Assembly: GCF_000381925.1 (NCBI RefSeq)
Contig: NZ_KB907310.1
Span: 620,001 to 684,000, forward strand
Direction of reading: 5' to 3'
DNA from: Nocardia sp. BMG111209
GTDB lineage: Bacteria; Actinomycetota; Actinomycetes; Mycobacteriales; Mycobacteriaceae
DNA: 64,000 bases
The position numbers and the translations under genes are program-made. Below are positions 35,431-43,710 of this stretch, piece after piece. How positions within the stretch are numbered: the stretch's first letter is position 1; the number at the start of each line of letters is the position of its first letter. Below the pieces are notes generated by a model. That model saw nothing but the letters and a program-made list of their open reading frames with translations, was not told where the DNA came from and ran no database searches.

Positions 35431-35500
35431 GCCACCGGACAGCCGGACCCGCCGGTCGGCCACTCCATCGGGTTACCTGTGCGCCGGTCGCCCGACCCGG

Positions 35501-37003
35501 CTAGTCGTCGGCCCAGTCGTAGGTGCGCTCGACGGCCTTGTTCCATTCGGCATAGAGCCGCTCCCGTTCGTCCGCGGACATGCCGGGCTGCCAGGTCTTG
35601 TCCTCGGCCCAGTTGGCCCGCAGTTCGTCGGTGCCCGCCCAGAACCCGACCGCCAGCCCGGCGGCGTAGGCGGCGCCGAGCGCCGTGGTCTCGGTGATCA
35701 CCGGCCGCACCACCGGCACGTCGAGGATGTCGGCCTGGAACTGCATCAGCAGGTCGTTGCGGACCATGCCGCCGTCGACCTTCAGGGTGGTCAGCTCCAG
35801 GTCCAGCCGCTGCGTCTCCGCATCTGCCCGCATCGCCTCGATCACCTCGCGGGTCTGGAACGCGGTGGCCTCCAGTACGGCTCGGGCGAGATGCCCCTTG
35901 GTGACGAACCGGGTCAGCCCCGCGATCACCCCGCGCGCGTCCGGCCGCCAGCGCGGCGCGAACAGTCCGGAGAAGGCCGGCACGAAATAGGCGCCGCCGT
36001 TGTCGTCGACACTGCGGGCCAGCGGCTCGATCTCGTCGGCCGAGCCGATCACGCCGAGATTGTCGCGCAGCCACTGCACCAGCGAGCCGGTGACCGCGAT
36101 CGAACCCTCCAGCGCGTACACCGGATCCTGCTCGCCCAGTTGGTAACACACGGTGGTGAGCAGTCCGTGGCGGCTGGTCACCACCGTGGTGCCGGTGTTG
36201 AGCAGCATGAAATTGCCGGTGCCGTACGTGTTCTTGGCCTCACCGGGCACCAGGCACGCCTGCCCGAACGTCGCCGCCTGCTGATCGCCGAGGATGCCCG
36301 CGACCGGAATTCCGGCCAACGGCCCGGAACCGATCTCCGCGTAGACCTCCGAGGAACTGCGGATCTCCGGCAACACACTCCCCGGTACCCCGAATTCGGC
36401 GCAGATCTCCGAATCCCATTGCAGCGTGCGCAGATCCATCAACATGGTGCGCGAGGCGTTGGTCACATCCGTGAGGTGCTGCCCGGTGAGGTTCCACAGG
36501 ATCCAGCTGTCGATCGTGCCGAAACACAGCTCCCCGTCCTCGGCGCGCTGCCGCACACCGGGCACATTGTCCAGGATCCAGCGCAGCTTGGGCCCGGCGA
36601 AATAGGTGCTCAGCGGCAGTCCGGTGCGGTCGGCCCAGCGATCGGGCCCGGCGGATCCGGCCAGTTCGTCGCAGAGCGCGGCGGTGCGGGTGTCCTGCCA
36701 GACGATCGCGTTGTACACGGGTTCGCCGGTCGCGCGGTCCCACACCACGGTCGTCTCGCGCTGATTGGTGATCCCCACGGCGGCGACGTCGGCGGCGGTG
36801 TACCCGGCGTCGTCCAGGGCCGCGCCGAGGACGTATTCGGTGTTGCGCCACAGGGTTCGCGGATCGTGCTCGACCCGGCCCCGCTGCGGGAACAACTGTT
36901 CGTGCTCGCGCTGGGCCGAGCCGGCGATGCGCCCCGATCGGTCGAAGAGAATGCATCGGGTCGAAGTCGTGCCCTGGTCCAGGGCGGCCACGCAGCGCTG
37001 CAT
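35501..37003 (-). CDS. glpK: Glycerol kinase
   Basis: Phosphorylates glycerol to glycerol-3-phosphate. The 500-aa FGGY-family kinase has the N-terminal phosphate loop [11 protein letters not shown], the glycerol-site [10 protein letters not shown], the [14 protein letters not shown] segment, and the C-terminal ATP-site [20 protein letters not shown]. The ATG at 37003 is preceded at 6 nt by a minus-strand TAGCCT, so it is probably leaderless. It is divergent from glpD, which uses its product. Confidence 0.97.
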   Translation of the reverse strand: MQRCVAALDQGTTSTRCILFDRSGRIAGSAQREHEQLFPQRGRVEHDPRTLWRNTEYVLGAALDDAGYTAADVAAVGITNQRETTVVWDRATGEPVYNAIVWQDTRTAALCDELAGSAGPDRWADRTGLPLSTYFAGPKLRWILDNVPGVRQRAEDGELCFGTIDSWILWNLTGQHLTDVTNASRTMLMDLRTLQWDSEICAEFGVPGSVLPEIRSSSEVYAEIGSGPLAGIPVAGILGDQQAATFGQACLVPGEAKNTYGTGNFMLLNTGTTVVTSRHGLLTTVCYQLGEQDPVYALEGSIAVTGSLVQWLRDNLGVIGSADEIEPLARSVDDNGGAYFVPAFSGLFAPRWRPDARGVIAGLTRFVTKGHLARAVLEATAFQTREVIEAMRADAETQRLDLELTTLKVDGGMVRNDLLMQFQADILDVPVVRPVITETTALGAAYAAGLAVGFWAGTDELRANWAEDKTWQPGMSADERERLYAEWNKAVERTYDWADD

Positions 37004-37009
37004 CCGTGC

Positions 37010-37015
37010 AGGCTA
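37010..37015 (-). promoter_or_regulatory. -10 box for leaderless glpK
   Basis: On the minus strand TAGCCT ends 6 nt before the ATG at 37003. Confidence 0.6.
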
Positions 37016-37117
37016 CTAAATGTCGGCGGCCTGCCGCAGGATTCGCGATCCGGGCCGTCCGGCGACCGGCGGCGTTCCGGGGTACCGTGCAGTGACGATA
37101 TTTCGCCGCTCGGATCG

Positions 37118-37210
37118 GTTACTCGTTGATAACGGGACGGGGTCCGAGGCACCGCCGCCGCGCCGCCCGGACCCGGGTCCCCTAGCCTGTACGCGAGGTC
37201 TGTACGCGAG
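37118..37210. promoter_or_regulatory. glpK-glpD divergent control region
   Basis: GTTA-N8-TAAC at 37118-37133 is an inverted repeat. TAGCCT at 37183-37188 is a likely -10 for glpD. The 11-mer CTGTACGCGAG occurs twice in direct order (37187-37197 and 37200-37210), overlapping the expected transcription start. This is a good operator candidate. Confidence 0.5.
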
Positions 37211-37263
37211 CGGAAGCGGGACTGTCCCGGCAACGACACGGTTGCGGTGAAGGAGCCGACCAC

Positions 37264-39012
37264 ATGACCAACGAACGCCGCCCGAACGAGCGCCTCGGCG
37301 AACTGGGTCCGGAACAGCGGGCCGCGGCCTGGGATCGGTTGGGCAAGAACCATTTCGATGTGGTGGTGATCGGCGCGGGCGTGGTCGGCGCGGGCATCGC
37401 CCTGGACGCGGCGACCCGCGGCCTCGAGGTCGCGCTGGTCGAGGCGAGGGATCTGGCGTCGGGTACGTCCAGCCGCTCGTCGAAGATGTTCCACGGCGGC
37501 CTGCGCTACCTGGAACAACTGGAATTCGGCCTGGTCCGGGAGGCGCTGCACGAGCGCGAACTGAGCCTGACCACGCTGGCCCCGCATCTGGTGAAGCCGC
37601 TGCGCTTCCTCTACCCGCTCGGCAATCGCGGCTGGGAGCGTCCGTACGTGGCCGCCGGGCTGGTGTTGTACGACACCATGGGCGGCTCGAAATCCGTTCC
37701 GGGACAACATCATGTGACCCGCTCCGGCGCGCTGCGACTGGCGCCGGGCCTGCGCCGCGACGCGCTGGTCGGCGGCGTCACCTACTACGACACGGTCGTC
37801 GACGACGCCCGGCACACCATGACGGTGGCGCGCACGGCCGCCCAGTACGGCGCGGTGATCCGCACCTCCACCCAGGTCGTCGGATTCCTGCGCGAGGCCG
37901 ACCGGGTGGTCGGGGTGAAGGTCCGCGACAGCGAGGACGGCCGGACCACCGAGGTACACGGGCACGTCGTGATCAACGCGACCGGGGTGTGGACCGACGA
38001 GATCCAGGCGCTGTCGCAGCAACGCGGCCGCTTCCACGTGCGGGCCTCCAAGGGCGTGCACATCGTGGTGCCGCGCGACCGCATCGCCAGCGACACCGCA
38101 CTGATCCTGCGCACCCCGACCTCGGTGTTGTTCGTGATCCCCTGGGGTTCGAGTCACTGGATCATCGGCACCACCGACACCGACTGGAACCTCGATCTGG
38201 CCCATCCGGCCGCCACCAAGGCCGATATCGACTACCTGCTGGACCGGGTGAACGAGGTCCTGGTCACCCCGCTGACCCACGACGACATCCACGGCGTCTA
38301 CGCGGGCCTGCGTCCGCTGCTGGCCGGGGAGAACGACGACACCTCGAAACTGTCCCGGGAGCACGCGGTCGCCCGCATCGCGCCGGGCCTGGTGGCGATC
38401 GCCGGCGGCAAGTACACCACCTACCGGGTGATGGCCTACGACGCGGTCGACGCTGCGGCACAGGACATTCCGCAACGAGTGCCGCCGACCATCACGGAGA
38501 AGGTGCCCCTGCTCGGCGCCGACGGCTATTTCGCGCTGCTCAACCAGACCCCGCACCTGGCCGAGGCCTACGGCATCCACCCCTACCGCGTGGAACACCT
38601 GCTCAACCGGTACGGCGCGCTGATCACCGACGTACTGGACCTCGCCGCCGGCAAACCCGAACTGCTGCAACCCATCTCGGACGCACCGAGCTACCTCCGG
38701 GCCGAGGCGGTGTACGCCGCGGCCGCCGAGGGCGCCCTGCACCTGGACGATATCCTGGCCCGCCGCACCCGCATCTCCATCGAGTACTCGCATCGCGGGA
38801 TGGCCTGCGCCGAGGAGGTGGCGCGACTGGTGGCGCCCGTGCTGGGCTGGGAGGAGACCGAGATCCGCCGCGAGATCGACACCTACATCGCGCGGGTCGA
38901 CGCGGAGATCCGTTCCCAGACCCAGCCCGACGACGTGTCGGCCGACGCCCTGCGGGTGGCCGCCCCGGAGCCACGTCCGGAGATCCTGGAACCGGTCCGG
39001 CTGGAGAGCTGA
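37264..39012 (+). CDS. glpD: FAD-dependent glycerol-3-phosphate dehydrogenase
   Basis: Oxidises glycerol-3-phosphate to dihydroxyacetone phosphate at the membrane surface, passing electrons to menaquinone. The 582-aa product has the FAD site VVVIGAGVVGAGIALDA, the family motif SGTSSRSSKMFHGGLRYLE, and the C-terminal DAO region with PWGSSHWIIGTTDTDW and IAGGKYTTYRVMA. GGAG precedes the ATG. It is the Rv3302c (glpD2) counterpart. It is divergent from glpK, so glycerol use is encoded as a unit. Confidence 0.96.
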   Translation: MTNERRPNERLGELGPEQRAAAWDRLGKNHFDVVVIGAGVVGAGIALDAATRGLEVALVEARDLASGTSSRSSKMFHGGLRYLEQLEFGLVREALHERELSLTTLAPHLVKPLRFLYPLGNRGWERPYVAAGLVLYDTMGGSKSVPGQHHVTRSGALRLAPGLRRDALVGGVTYYDTVVDDARHTMTVARTAAQYGAVIRTSTQVVGFLREADRVVGVKVRDSEDGRTTEVHGHVVINATGVWTDEIQALSQQRGRFHVRASKGVHIVVPRDRIASDTALILRTPTSVLFVIPWGSSHWIIGTTDTDWNLDLAHPAATKADIDYLLDRVNEVLVTPLTHDDIHGVYAGLRPLLAGENDDTSKLSREHAVARIAPGLVAIAGGKYTTYRVMAYDAVDAAAQDIPQRVPPTITEKVPLLGADGYFALLNQTPHLAEAYGIHPYRVEHLLNRYGALITDVLDLAAGKPELLQPISDAPSYLRAEAVYAAAAEGALHLDDILARRTRISIEYSHRGMACAEEVARLVAPVLGWEETEIRREIDTYIARVDAEIRSQTQPDDVSADALRVAAPEPRPEILEPVRLES

Positions 39013-39030
39013 TCTGTCGGAGGCCCCGGC

Positions 39031-39036
39031 TACGGT
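39031..39036 (+). promoter_or_regulatory. -10 box for leaderless SRPBCC gene
   Basis: TACGGT ends 6 nt before the ATG at 39043, 18 bp after the glpD stop. Confidence 0.55.
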
Positions 39037-39042
39037 GACGAC

Positions 39043-39462
39043 ATGACGATCGCCCCCACCCGCCACCTCGATGTGGCCATCGACCGTCCGTTCGCCGAGG
39101 TCGCGGCCTTCCTGGCCGAGCCCGAGAACTTCCCTGCCTGGGCAACCGGCCTGTCCTCCGGCCTCGAACGCGCCGCCGCGGACAGCGGCGCCGAGCCCGG
39201 TGAATGGCTGGCCGCGGCCCCCGAAGGCCGCGCCTACGTCCGTTTCACTCCCGCCAACGACTACGGCATAGCCGACCACCGGGTCCGCTTCCCCGACGGC
39301 ACCACGGTCGACATCCCGCTGCGCGCCATCCCCAACGGCACCGGCACCACGGTCGTCCTCACCCTGTTCCGCCAACCGGACATGGACGACGACCGCTTCG
39401 CCGCCGACGCCGACTGGGTACGCCGCGACCTCACGGCCCTGCGAACCCTGCTGGAGAACTGA
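39043..39462 (+). CDS. SRPBCC (START-like) family protein
   Basis: The 139-aa product starts with the pattern TRHLDVAIDRPFAEVAAFLA, then PENFPAWA, typical of polyketide-cyclase/START-like ligand-binding proteins, and ends with a long helix (DRFAADADWVRRDLTALRTL). These proteins form a hydrophobic cavity; the ligand is unknown. It has its own leaderless-type promoter just after glpD and ends 70 bp before the convergent nei2 stop. Confidence 0.75.
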   Translation: MTIAPTRHLDVAIDRPFAEVAAFLAEPENFPAWATGLSSGLERAAADSGAEPGEWLAAAPEGRAYVRFTPANDYGIADHRVRFPDGTTVDIPLRAIPNGTGTTVVLTLFRQPDMDDDRFAADADWVRRDLTALRTLLEN

Positions 39463-39532
39463 ACAGATCCGGAGCCCGGCTGTTCGACGCCATCGCATGA
39501 TCCGTGCGGCCCCCGATGGGGTCGCGCTCGGC

Positions 39533-40309
39533 CTAAACCCGCCGGGCAGTCGGCAACGGCGTGCAACGAGGACAGAAGTAGACACCGCGCTCGGCCCGCT
39601 CGACATGATCGTCCGCGAGCAGATGCACGACGATGCCGTTACCGCAACGCCGGCACGGCTGCCGCTGCCGGCCGTAAGCCACCGCGCGCCACGGCGGCTC
39701 ATGGGCAGCCTTCGTCAGAACCCGATGCGCCTCATCGACCAGCCCCGGCAGATCCGGGACATCCCCGACCGGGGTCGCCGGATGCACCCGGCGCAGGTAA
39801 CAGATCTCACTACGGTAGATATTGCCGATACCCGCCAGATTGCGCTGTTCCAGCAACGCCAGCCCGATCGGCCGTTCCGGCTCGGCAGACAACCGCCGAA
39901 CCGCCTCCGCCGCATCCCAATTCGGCCCCAGCAGATCCGGCCCGAGATGATCGGTGGCAGTGTGCTCATCCGCACGCGGCAACACCTCCACCAACCCGAG
40001 CGAGAATCCGACCGCCTCCGCATCGGCAACTCCCAGCACCAGCCGCGCGGTGAACCCGGGCTTGGTCCACCGTTGCCCCGCCCGAAAAACCCGCCAGACC
40101 CCCTCCATCTTCAGATGGGTGTGAATACTGACCCGCGGCGTCCGCACGAACAGATGCTTCCCATAACTACCCACACTGTCGACAACCTCACCCCGCAGAT
40201 CCAACGTCGCATACCGCGGCACCCGAAAATCGCTGCGAACCAACTCCCGACCGGCCAGCGCCGCCCGCAACCGCGCCGCCGCCAGATAAACGGTGTCCCC
40301 TTCGGGCAT
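39533..40309 (-). CDS. nei2: Fpg/Nei-family DNA glycosylase (endonuclease VIII, Nei2 type)
   Basis: Bifunctional base-excision repair glycosylase/AP lyase for oxidised bases. The 258-aa product starts MPEGDTVYLAAARL, so P2 is the Schiff-base nucleophile and E3 the catalytic acid. The helix-two-turn-helix motif is NLAGIGNIYRSE. The zinc finger is CRRCGNGIVV...YFCPRC, with four cysteines. The ATG at 40309 is preceded at 6 nt by a minus-strand TACGGT, which makes it leaderless and removes nine upstream codons. It matches Rv3297 and lies, as there, near lhr. Confidence 0.94.
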   Translation of the reverse strand: MPEGDTVYLAAARLRAALAGRELVRSDFRVPRYATLDLRGEVVDSVGSYGKHLFVRTPRVSIHTHLKMEGVWRVFRAGQRWTKPGFTARLVLGVADAEAVGFSLGLVEVLPRADEHTATDHLGPDLLGPNWDAAEAVRRLSAEPERPIGLALLEQRNLAGIGNIYRSEICYLRRVHPATPVGDVPDLPGLVDEAHRVLTKAAHEPPWRAVAYGRQRQPCRRCGNGIVVHLLADDHVERAERGVYFCPRCTPLPTARRV

Positions 40310-40315
40310 GCGCCG

Positions 40316-40321
40316 ACCGTA
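40316..40321 (-). promoter_or_regulatory. -10 box for leaderless nei2
   Basis: On the minus strand TACGGT ends 6 nt before the ATG at 40309, fixing the start that gives the essential Pro2. Confidence 0.65.
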
Positions 40322-40874
40322 GCACCGCCCCGGCAATCCCTACCGCCCACCGCCGGCTGCCACAGCCGCCGCCCGTCGCCACAGCCCATTGCCACAGCCG
40401 CCGTCTACCGCCATGGCTGTTGCCTACTGCCACGGCCGCCCCAATGGCCGTCGGCCACCGCAACGGTCAGTGTGACCACCACGCGTCGGTGCCCATGGCC
40501 GTCGCCCGCATGGCCATCCGCCCCCGGTCTGTGGCCCACGGCCACCGACGACTGCTGACAGTCGTTGCCCACTGCTCGGGCCTCCAACGGCTGCCCATTG
40601 GCGCCGGTCACCCCCACACAGCAAACTACGGCCCAAGATCATCGGCCGATGCCGACCGGCCGTGGGGCCGGGACGCTCGTTCACACCTCCGGGGTCTCGC
40701 TCCCGATCCTTCGCCGTCCGGCCCGTGAGTGGCCGGATTCTGTCTCGGCACCGTTCGTGCTGCGGACCAACGCGTCGTAGACCCAGTGGTGGGCTCGTCC
40801 GACCGTCACGCGCGGGCCGAGGAGCTGACCCGTCAGGGTCCGGTAGCGATGGATCCGCCGGGTCTGTGTCGGTG
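40322..40874. other. Low-complexity intergenic region
   Basis: No supported gene is present in this 553-bp gap. From 40340 to about 40520 it is built of imperfect GCCACAGCCGCC- and ATGGCCGTC-like words; TGCCACRGCCGCC recurs at 40358, 40390 and 40428. Frames through it are Arg/Gly/Trp-rich with no domain. Small dyads such as ACGACT...AGTCGT near 40546-40565 occur. It may be a degenerated repeat. Confidence 0.5.
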
Positions 40875-40907
40875 GCTCCTCAGCTCCTCAGCTCCTCAGC
40901 TCCTCAG
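40875..40907. repeat. 8-bp tandem repeat over the monooxygenase stop codon
   Basis: Four exact copies of GCTCCTCA plus one further base occupy 40875-40907. Read on the minus strand the unit is TGAGGAGC, so each unit carries a TGA and, because 8 is not a multiple of 3, stops occur in all frames. The annotated stop of the FAD monooxygenase (40896-40898) is one of them. Confidence 0.9.
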
Positions 40908-42488
40908 CCGATCGCTGGGAGCGGCCGACACTTCGGCGAGCGCTCGGATCAGCGCCGCTGGGGGATCGGTGGGCAGGGTTGTGGTGCGCCAGGCGATGTA
41001 GCCGTCCGGGCGGATCAGTGTCGCACCACCCGATTCGGTGCGGTAGTAGCGCCGGAAGTCTTGGAGGTCGGCCGGTTTCGTATCGCCGCCGATGTGCCGG
41101 AAGCGTAGCGACAGGCCCAGTTCGCTGCCGGCCTGGGTTGCCGCGGTGGCCCAGGCACTGTCCTCGGCGAGCAGTACCCAGCCGTGCTGGAACAGGTCCA
41201 GTAGCGACGTCTCGCCTGTGTCGGTGTGGATGCGGGCGTGGGGTGCTCGGGTGCCGGGTTGTCCGGCCCACTGTTCGGGGCGCTGGGCGGCGGGCAGGTC
41301 GGGGCCCGCGCCGAGGACCGCGGCCGAGCGGTAGAGCTGGCCGAGTTCCATGGCGTCGTCGTCGATGATCGGTGGCTGCGGCGCATCGGTGGTGAGGTGT
41401 GCTTTGTAGTCGGCGCGGGCGAAGATCTGGTCGTGGCGCAGGAGGGCGATCGGGCGGCGTTCCGGTTCGTAGGTGTCCAGTAGTGCAGGGGTCGCGCGGC
41501 CTGCCAGGACCTCGGCCAGCTTCCAGGCCAGGTTGTGCACGTCCTCGATGCCGGTGTTGGCGCCGTAGCCGCCGCGGTTGGGCGGCAGTTGGTGTGCGGC
41601 GTCGCCGGCCAGGAAGATCCGCCCGTCCCGGAAGCGGTCCGCGATGCGGGCGGCCAGTTCCCAGCGGCCGGTGGTGATCAGTTCGATGTCCAGGTCGGTG
41701 CGCCCGATCGCCTTGTCGATGAGCGTGCGCCACGTGGCCTCGTCGCGATCGTGATCGCCGGGCACCATCAGTACCCAGCGGCCGTCGGAATAGGTGGTCA
41801 GGAAACCCTGCAGGTCCGGGCCGTCGATCTCGAACTGCGCGACGCCGGTGGCGAGATACTGCTCCAGATCGGCGCGGAACAGCACGCTGCGCTGCACCGA
41901 CAGCAGCCCCTGGCCGCTGCGTTCGATGCCCAGCGCGGTCCGGATCGGGCTGCGCGCGCCGTCGGCGGCGATCACGTACCCCGCGCGGATCGGATATTCG
42001 TGCCCGTCGGCGCGCCGGACGGTCGCGGTGACGCCGTCGGCGTCCTGGGTGAGATCCAGCAGAGTGGTGCCCTGCCGCACATCCGCGCCGAGCCGGATTG
42101 CCCAGTCCCGCAGCACGGGCTCCAGCCGGTCCTGGGCGACCGCCACCGCGCGCGCCGGGGAGTACTCGAGCTGCGGCCGATCCGTGGGTGGGGTCCACGG
42201 ATATTCGGTGAGCCATTGCCCGGCCAGGCTCTCGACCCGCGCGCGGCGCGGGGGTTTGTTCTCGCCCGGGATCACCGGGATGTCGGCATCCAGGCCGACC
42301 GCCCGGAACAACTCCAGGGTTCGCGTGGTGTAGCCGATCGCGCGGGGATGCGTGGCGCTGCCCACGTGCTTCTCCACCACCACGGTCGGTACGCCGTGCC
42401 GGGCGAGGAATACCGCCGCCGAGAGGCCGACGAGGCTGCCGCCGACGACCAGTACCGGGATTTTCTCGGGTTCGTTGGTCGAGGTCAT
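40896..42488 (-). CDS. FAD-dependent aromatic monooxygenase (group A)
   Basis: The 530-aa NAD(P)H-dependent flavin hydroxylase has the GxGxxG-type FAD site PVLVVGGSLVGLSAAVFLA, the DG motif YVIAADGARSPIRTALG, and the GD motif FLAGDAAHQLPPNRGGYG. A C-terminal thioredoxin-like domain (ETSLLDLFQHGWVLLAED) is typical of phenol/polyketide hydroxylases. The ATG at 42488 has GGAAG 8 nt upstream. The gene is divergent from a TetR regulator with a palindromic operator between them. The likely substrate is a phenolic or antibiotic-like aromatic (for example rifampicin-type hydroxylases), which is inference. Confidence 0.87.
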   Translation of the reverse strand: MTSTNEPEKIPVLVVGGSLVGLSAAVFLARHGVPTVVVEKHVGSATHPRAIGYTTRTLELFRAVGLDADIPVIPGENKPPRRARVESLAGQWLTEYPWTPPTDRPQLEYSPARAVAVAQDRLEPVLRDWAIRLGADVRQGTTLLDLTQDADGVTATVRRADGHEYPIRAGYVIAADGARSPIRTALGIERSGQGLLSVQRSVLFRADLEQYLATGVAQFEIDGPDLQGFLTTYSDGRWVLMVPGDHDRDEATWRTLIDKAIGRTDLDIELITTGRWELAARIADRFRDGRIFLAGDAAHQLPPNRGGYGANTGIEDVHNLAWKLAEVLAGRATPALLDTYEPERRPIALLRHDQIFARADYKAHLTTDAPQPPIIDDDAMELGQLYRSAAVLGAGPDLPAAQRPEQWAGQPGTRAPHARIHTDTGETSLLDLFQHGWVLLAEDSAWATAATQAGSELGLSLRFRHIGGDTKPADLQDFRRYYRTESGGATLIRPDGYIAWRTTTLPTDPPAALIRALAEVSAAPSDRLRS

Positions 42489-42548
42489 CGTGATCACTTC
42501 CGTTCCTTCGTATCGGTGCTGTCCGGTGGGCCCACCTCCAGAAAAGCA

Positions 42549-42593
42549 TGAGTCAGTAAAAAATACAACTCAGTTAAGAAATTTTCTGAGTCA
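42549..42593. promoter_or_regulatory. TetR operator in an AT-rich island
   Basis: ACTCAG at 42568-42573 and CTGAGT at 42586-42591 form a dyad with a 12-bp AT-rich centre. A further TGAGTCA at 42549-42555 repeats the right half-site (42587-42593). The surrounding 60 bp is far more AT-rich than the rest of the window. Confidence 0.65.
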
Positions 42594-42603
42594 AGAAACC
42601 TGC

Positions 42604-42609
42604 TATCGT
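42604..42609 (+). promoter_or_regulatory. -10 box for leaderless tetR (monooxygenase regulator)
   Basis: TATCGT ends 7 nt before the ATG at 42617 and lies directly downstream of the operator, so the regulator probably represses itself. Confidence 0.55.
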
Positions 42610-42616
42610 GCTGGTC

Positions 42617-43237
42617 ATGACCACGCCGACCATGGGCCGCCGCGAACGCAAGAACGCCAGGACCCGCCAGGCGTTGTCCGAGGCGGCCGCTCAGCTGTTC
42701 CTGGCGAAGGGTTACGACCAGGTCAGCGTCAAGGAGATCGCCGATGCCGTGGACGTCTCGGTGCCGACGGTGTTCAAGCACGTCCCCGACGGCAAGGAGG
42801 CGCTGATGTTCGACGACGGCGTCGAACGCCACGCGAGCCTGCTGGCCGCCGTCCACGACCGTCCGCCCGGCCAGTCGGTGATGGGTGCGCTGCGCGAATT
42901 TATGTCCGGCCGTGGACCTTTCGTCGAGGACCCGGCACCCGAGCTGCGAGCGCGCACCGAATTGATCATGAACACCCCCGCCCTGCGCGACTACTCCCGC
43001 AAGCTGTGGATCCGATGCGAGGCCGACCTCGCCGCGGCGATCGCCGCCGAACTCGGCCGCCCCGCCGACGATGTCACTGCCCGCGCTGCCGCCCGCTACG
43101 TCCTGGAGATCCCCGAGTTCGCCGGCTCCCGGCCCGACCCCCGCGCCGCCCTCACCGCCGTCTTCGACCTCCTCGAACACGGACTTCCTCCGAGTGTCCT
43201 TGCCGCAGAGGATGATTCGCCGAGCGCGAGCGGATAG
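42617..43237 (+). CDS. TetR-family regulator of the FAD monooxygenase
   Basis: The 206-aa product has a basic N-terminus (MGRRERKNARTRQALSEAAA) and a TetR helix-turn-helix (VSVKEIADAVDVSVPTVFKHV), then an all-helical ligand domain. The ATG at 42617 is chosen because of the TATCGT box; an upstream TTG/GTG is unlikely. It is divergent from the monooxygenase and shares the dyad at 42568-42591. It resembles regulators of inducible flavin monooxygenases that sense aromatic compounds. Confidence 0.87.
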   Translation: MTTPTMGRRERKNARTRQALSEAAAQLFLAKGYDQVSVKEIADAVDVSVPTVFKHVPDGKEALMFDDGVERHASLLAAVHDRPPGQSVMGALREFMSGRGPFVEDPAPELRARTELIMNTPALRDYSRKLWIRCEADLAAAIAAELGRPADDVTARAAARYVLEIPEFAGSRPDPRAALTAVFDLLEHGLPPSVLAAEDDSPSASG

Positions 43238-43337
43238 GCAGCGCGTCCGCAGACGGTGCCACGGAGCAGTCCGTCCACGTCGTCGACCGGACGGATCGAC
43301 AGTCGAGTCGATCGCAGTCGCCCGGCGGCCCGGCCGT

Positions 43338-43710
43338 GTGTACGAGCGGTCCGATTGCGGCTACAGCCACTCGGTAGCGTTCGAGGGATCCGCCGTGCGG
43401 CCGGGCGGTGATGCGTACGAGCGGTCCGCGTGCGCTACCGCAACCCAGTAGTGCGTACGGGAATTCGCACGCGGCCGGTGTCACCCGGTTGCGTATGTGA
43501 GAAATCTGCGTGGCCGCTACGGTCGGCCGGTTGCGCGCGTGCAGGATTCACGTACAGCGGGGGTCGCCTGGGCGTTCGCCAGGGGTCGCCGGTTGCGCGT
43601 GGGAGGATTTCATGTGGGCTGGGGCGCCTGGTTGTGTGTGCGGGATCCGCAGGTAGCTGGGGGTCGCCGGTCGGGTGTGCGAGGAATCCGTATTCGGCTA
43701 CGGCCGCCCG
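43338..43710. repeat. Array of nine degenerate ~39-bp tandem repeats
   Basis: Units begin near 43338, 43377, 43413, 43451, 43491, 43533, 43595, 43634 and 43673. Most are 36-42 bp; the sixth carries an extra ~22 bp partial copy. The shared pattern is roughly GYGTRYGAGGATCCGC, then a G/C-rich middle, ending in GGTT or GGTA. The last unit overlaps the final codons and stop of lhr (43698-43700). The 100 bp between the tetR stop and the array shows nothing else. Confidence 0.75.

Noticed and set aside
36610..39702. A 1030-codon minus-strand open frame across glpD
   Set aside because: It is antisense to an unmistakable glpD and to part of glpK's frame; composition is typical of a shadow frame.
40340..40640. 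Small protein genes in the low-complexity gap
   Set aside because: Frames are Trp/Gly/Arg-rich, lack ribosome sites and change with every repeat word.
43338..43710. CRISPR array
   Set aside because: Units are degenerate and contiguous with no conserved repeat/unique spacer alternation, and no cas genes are present.
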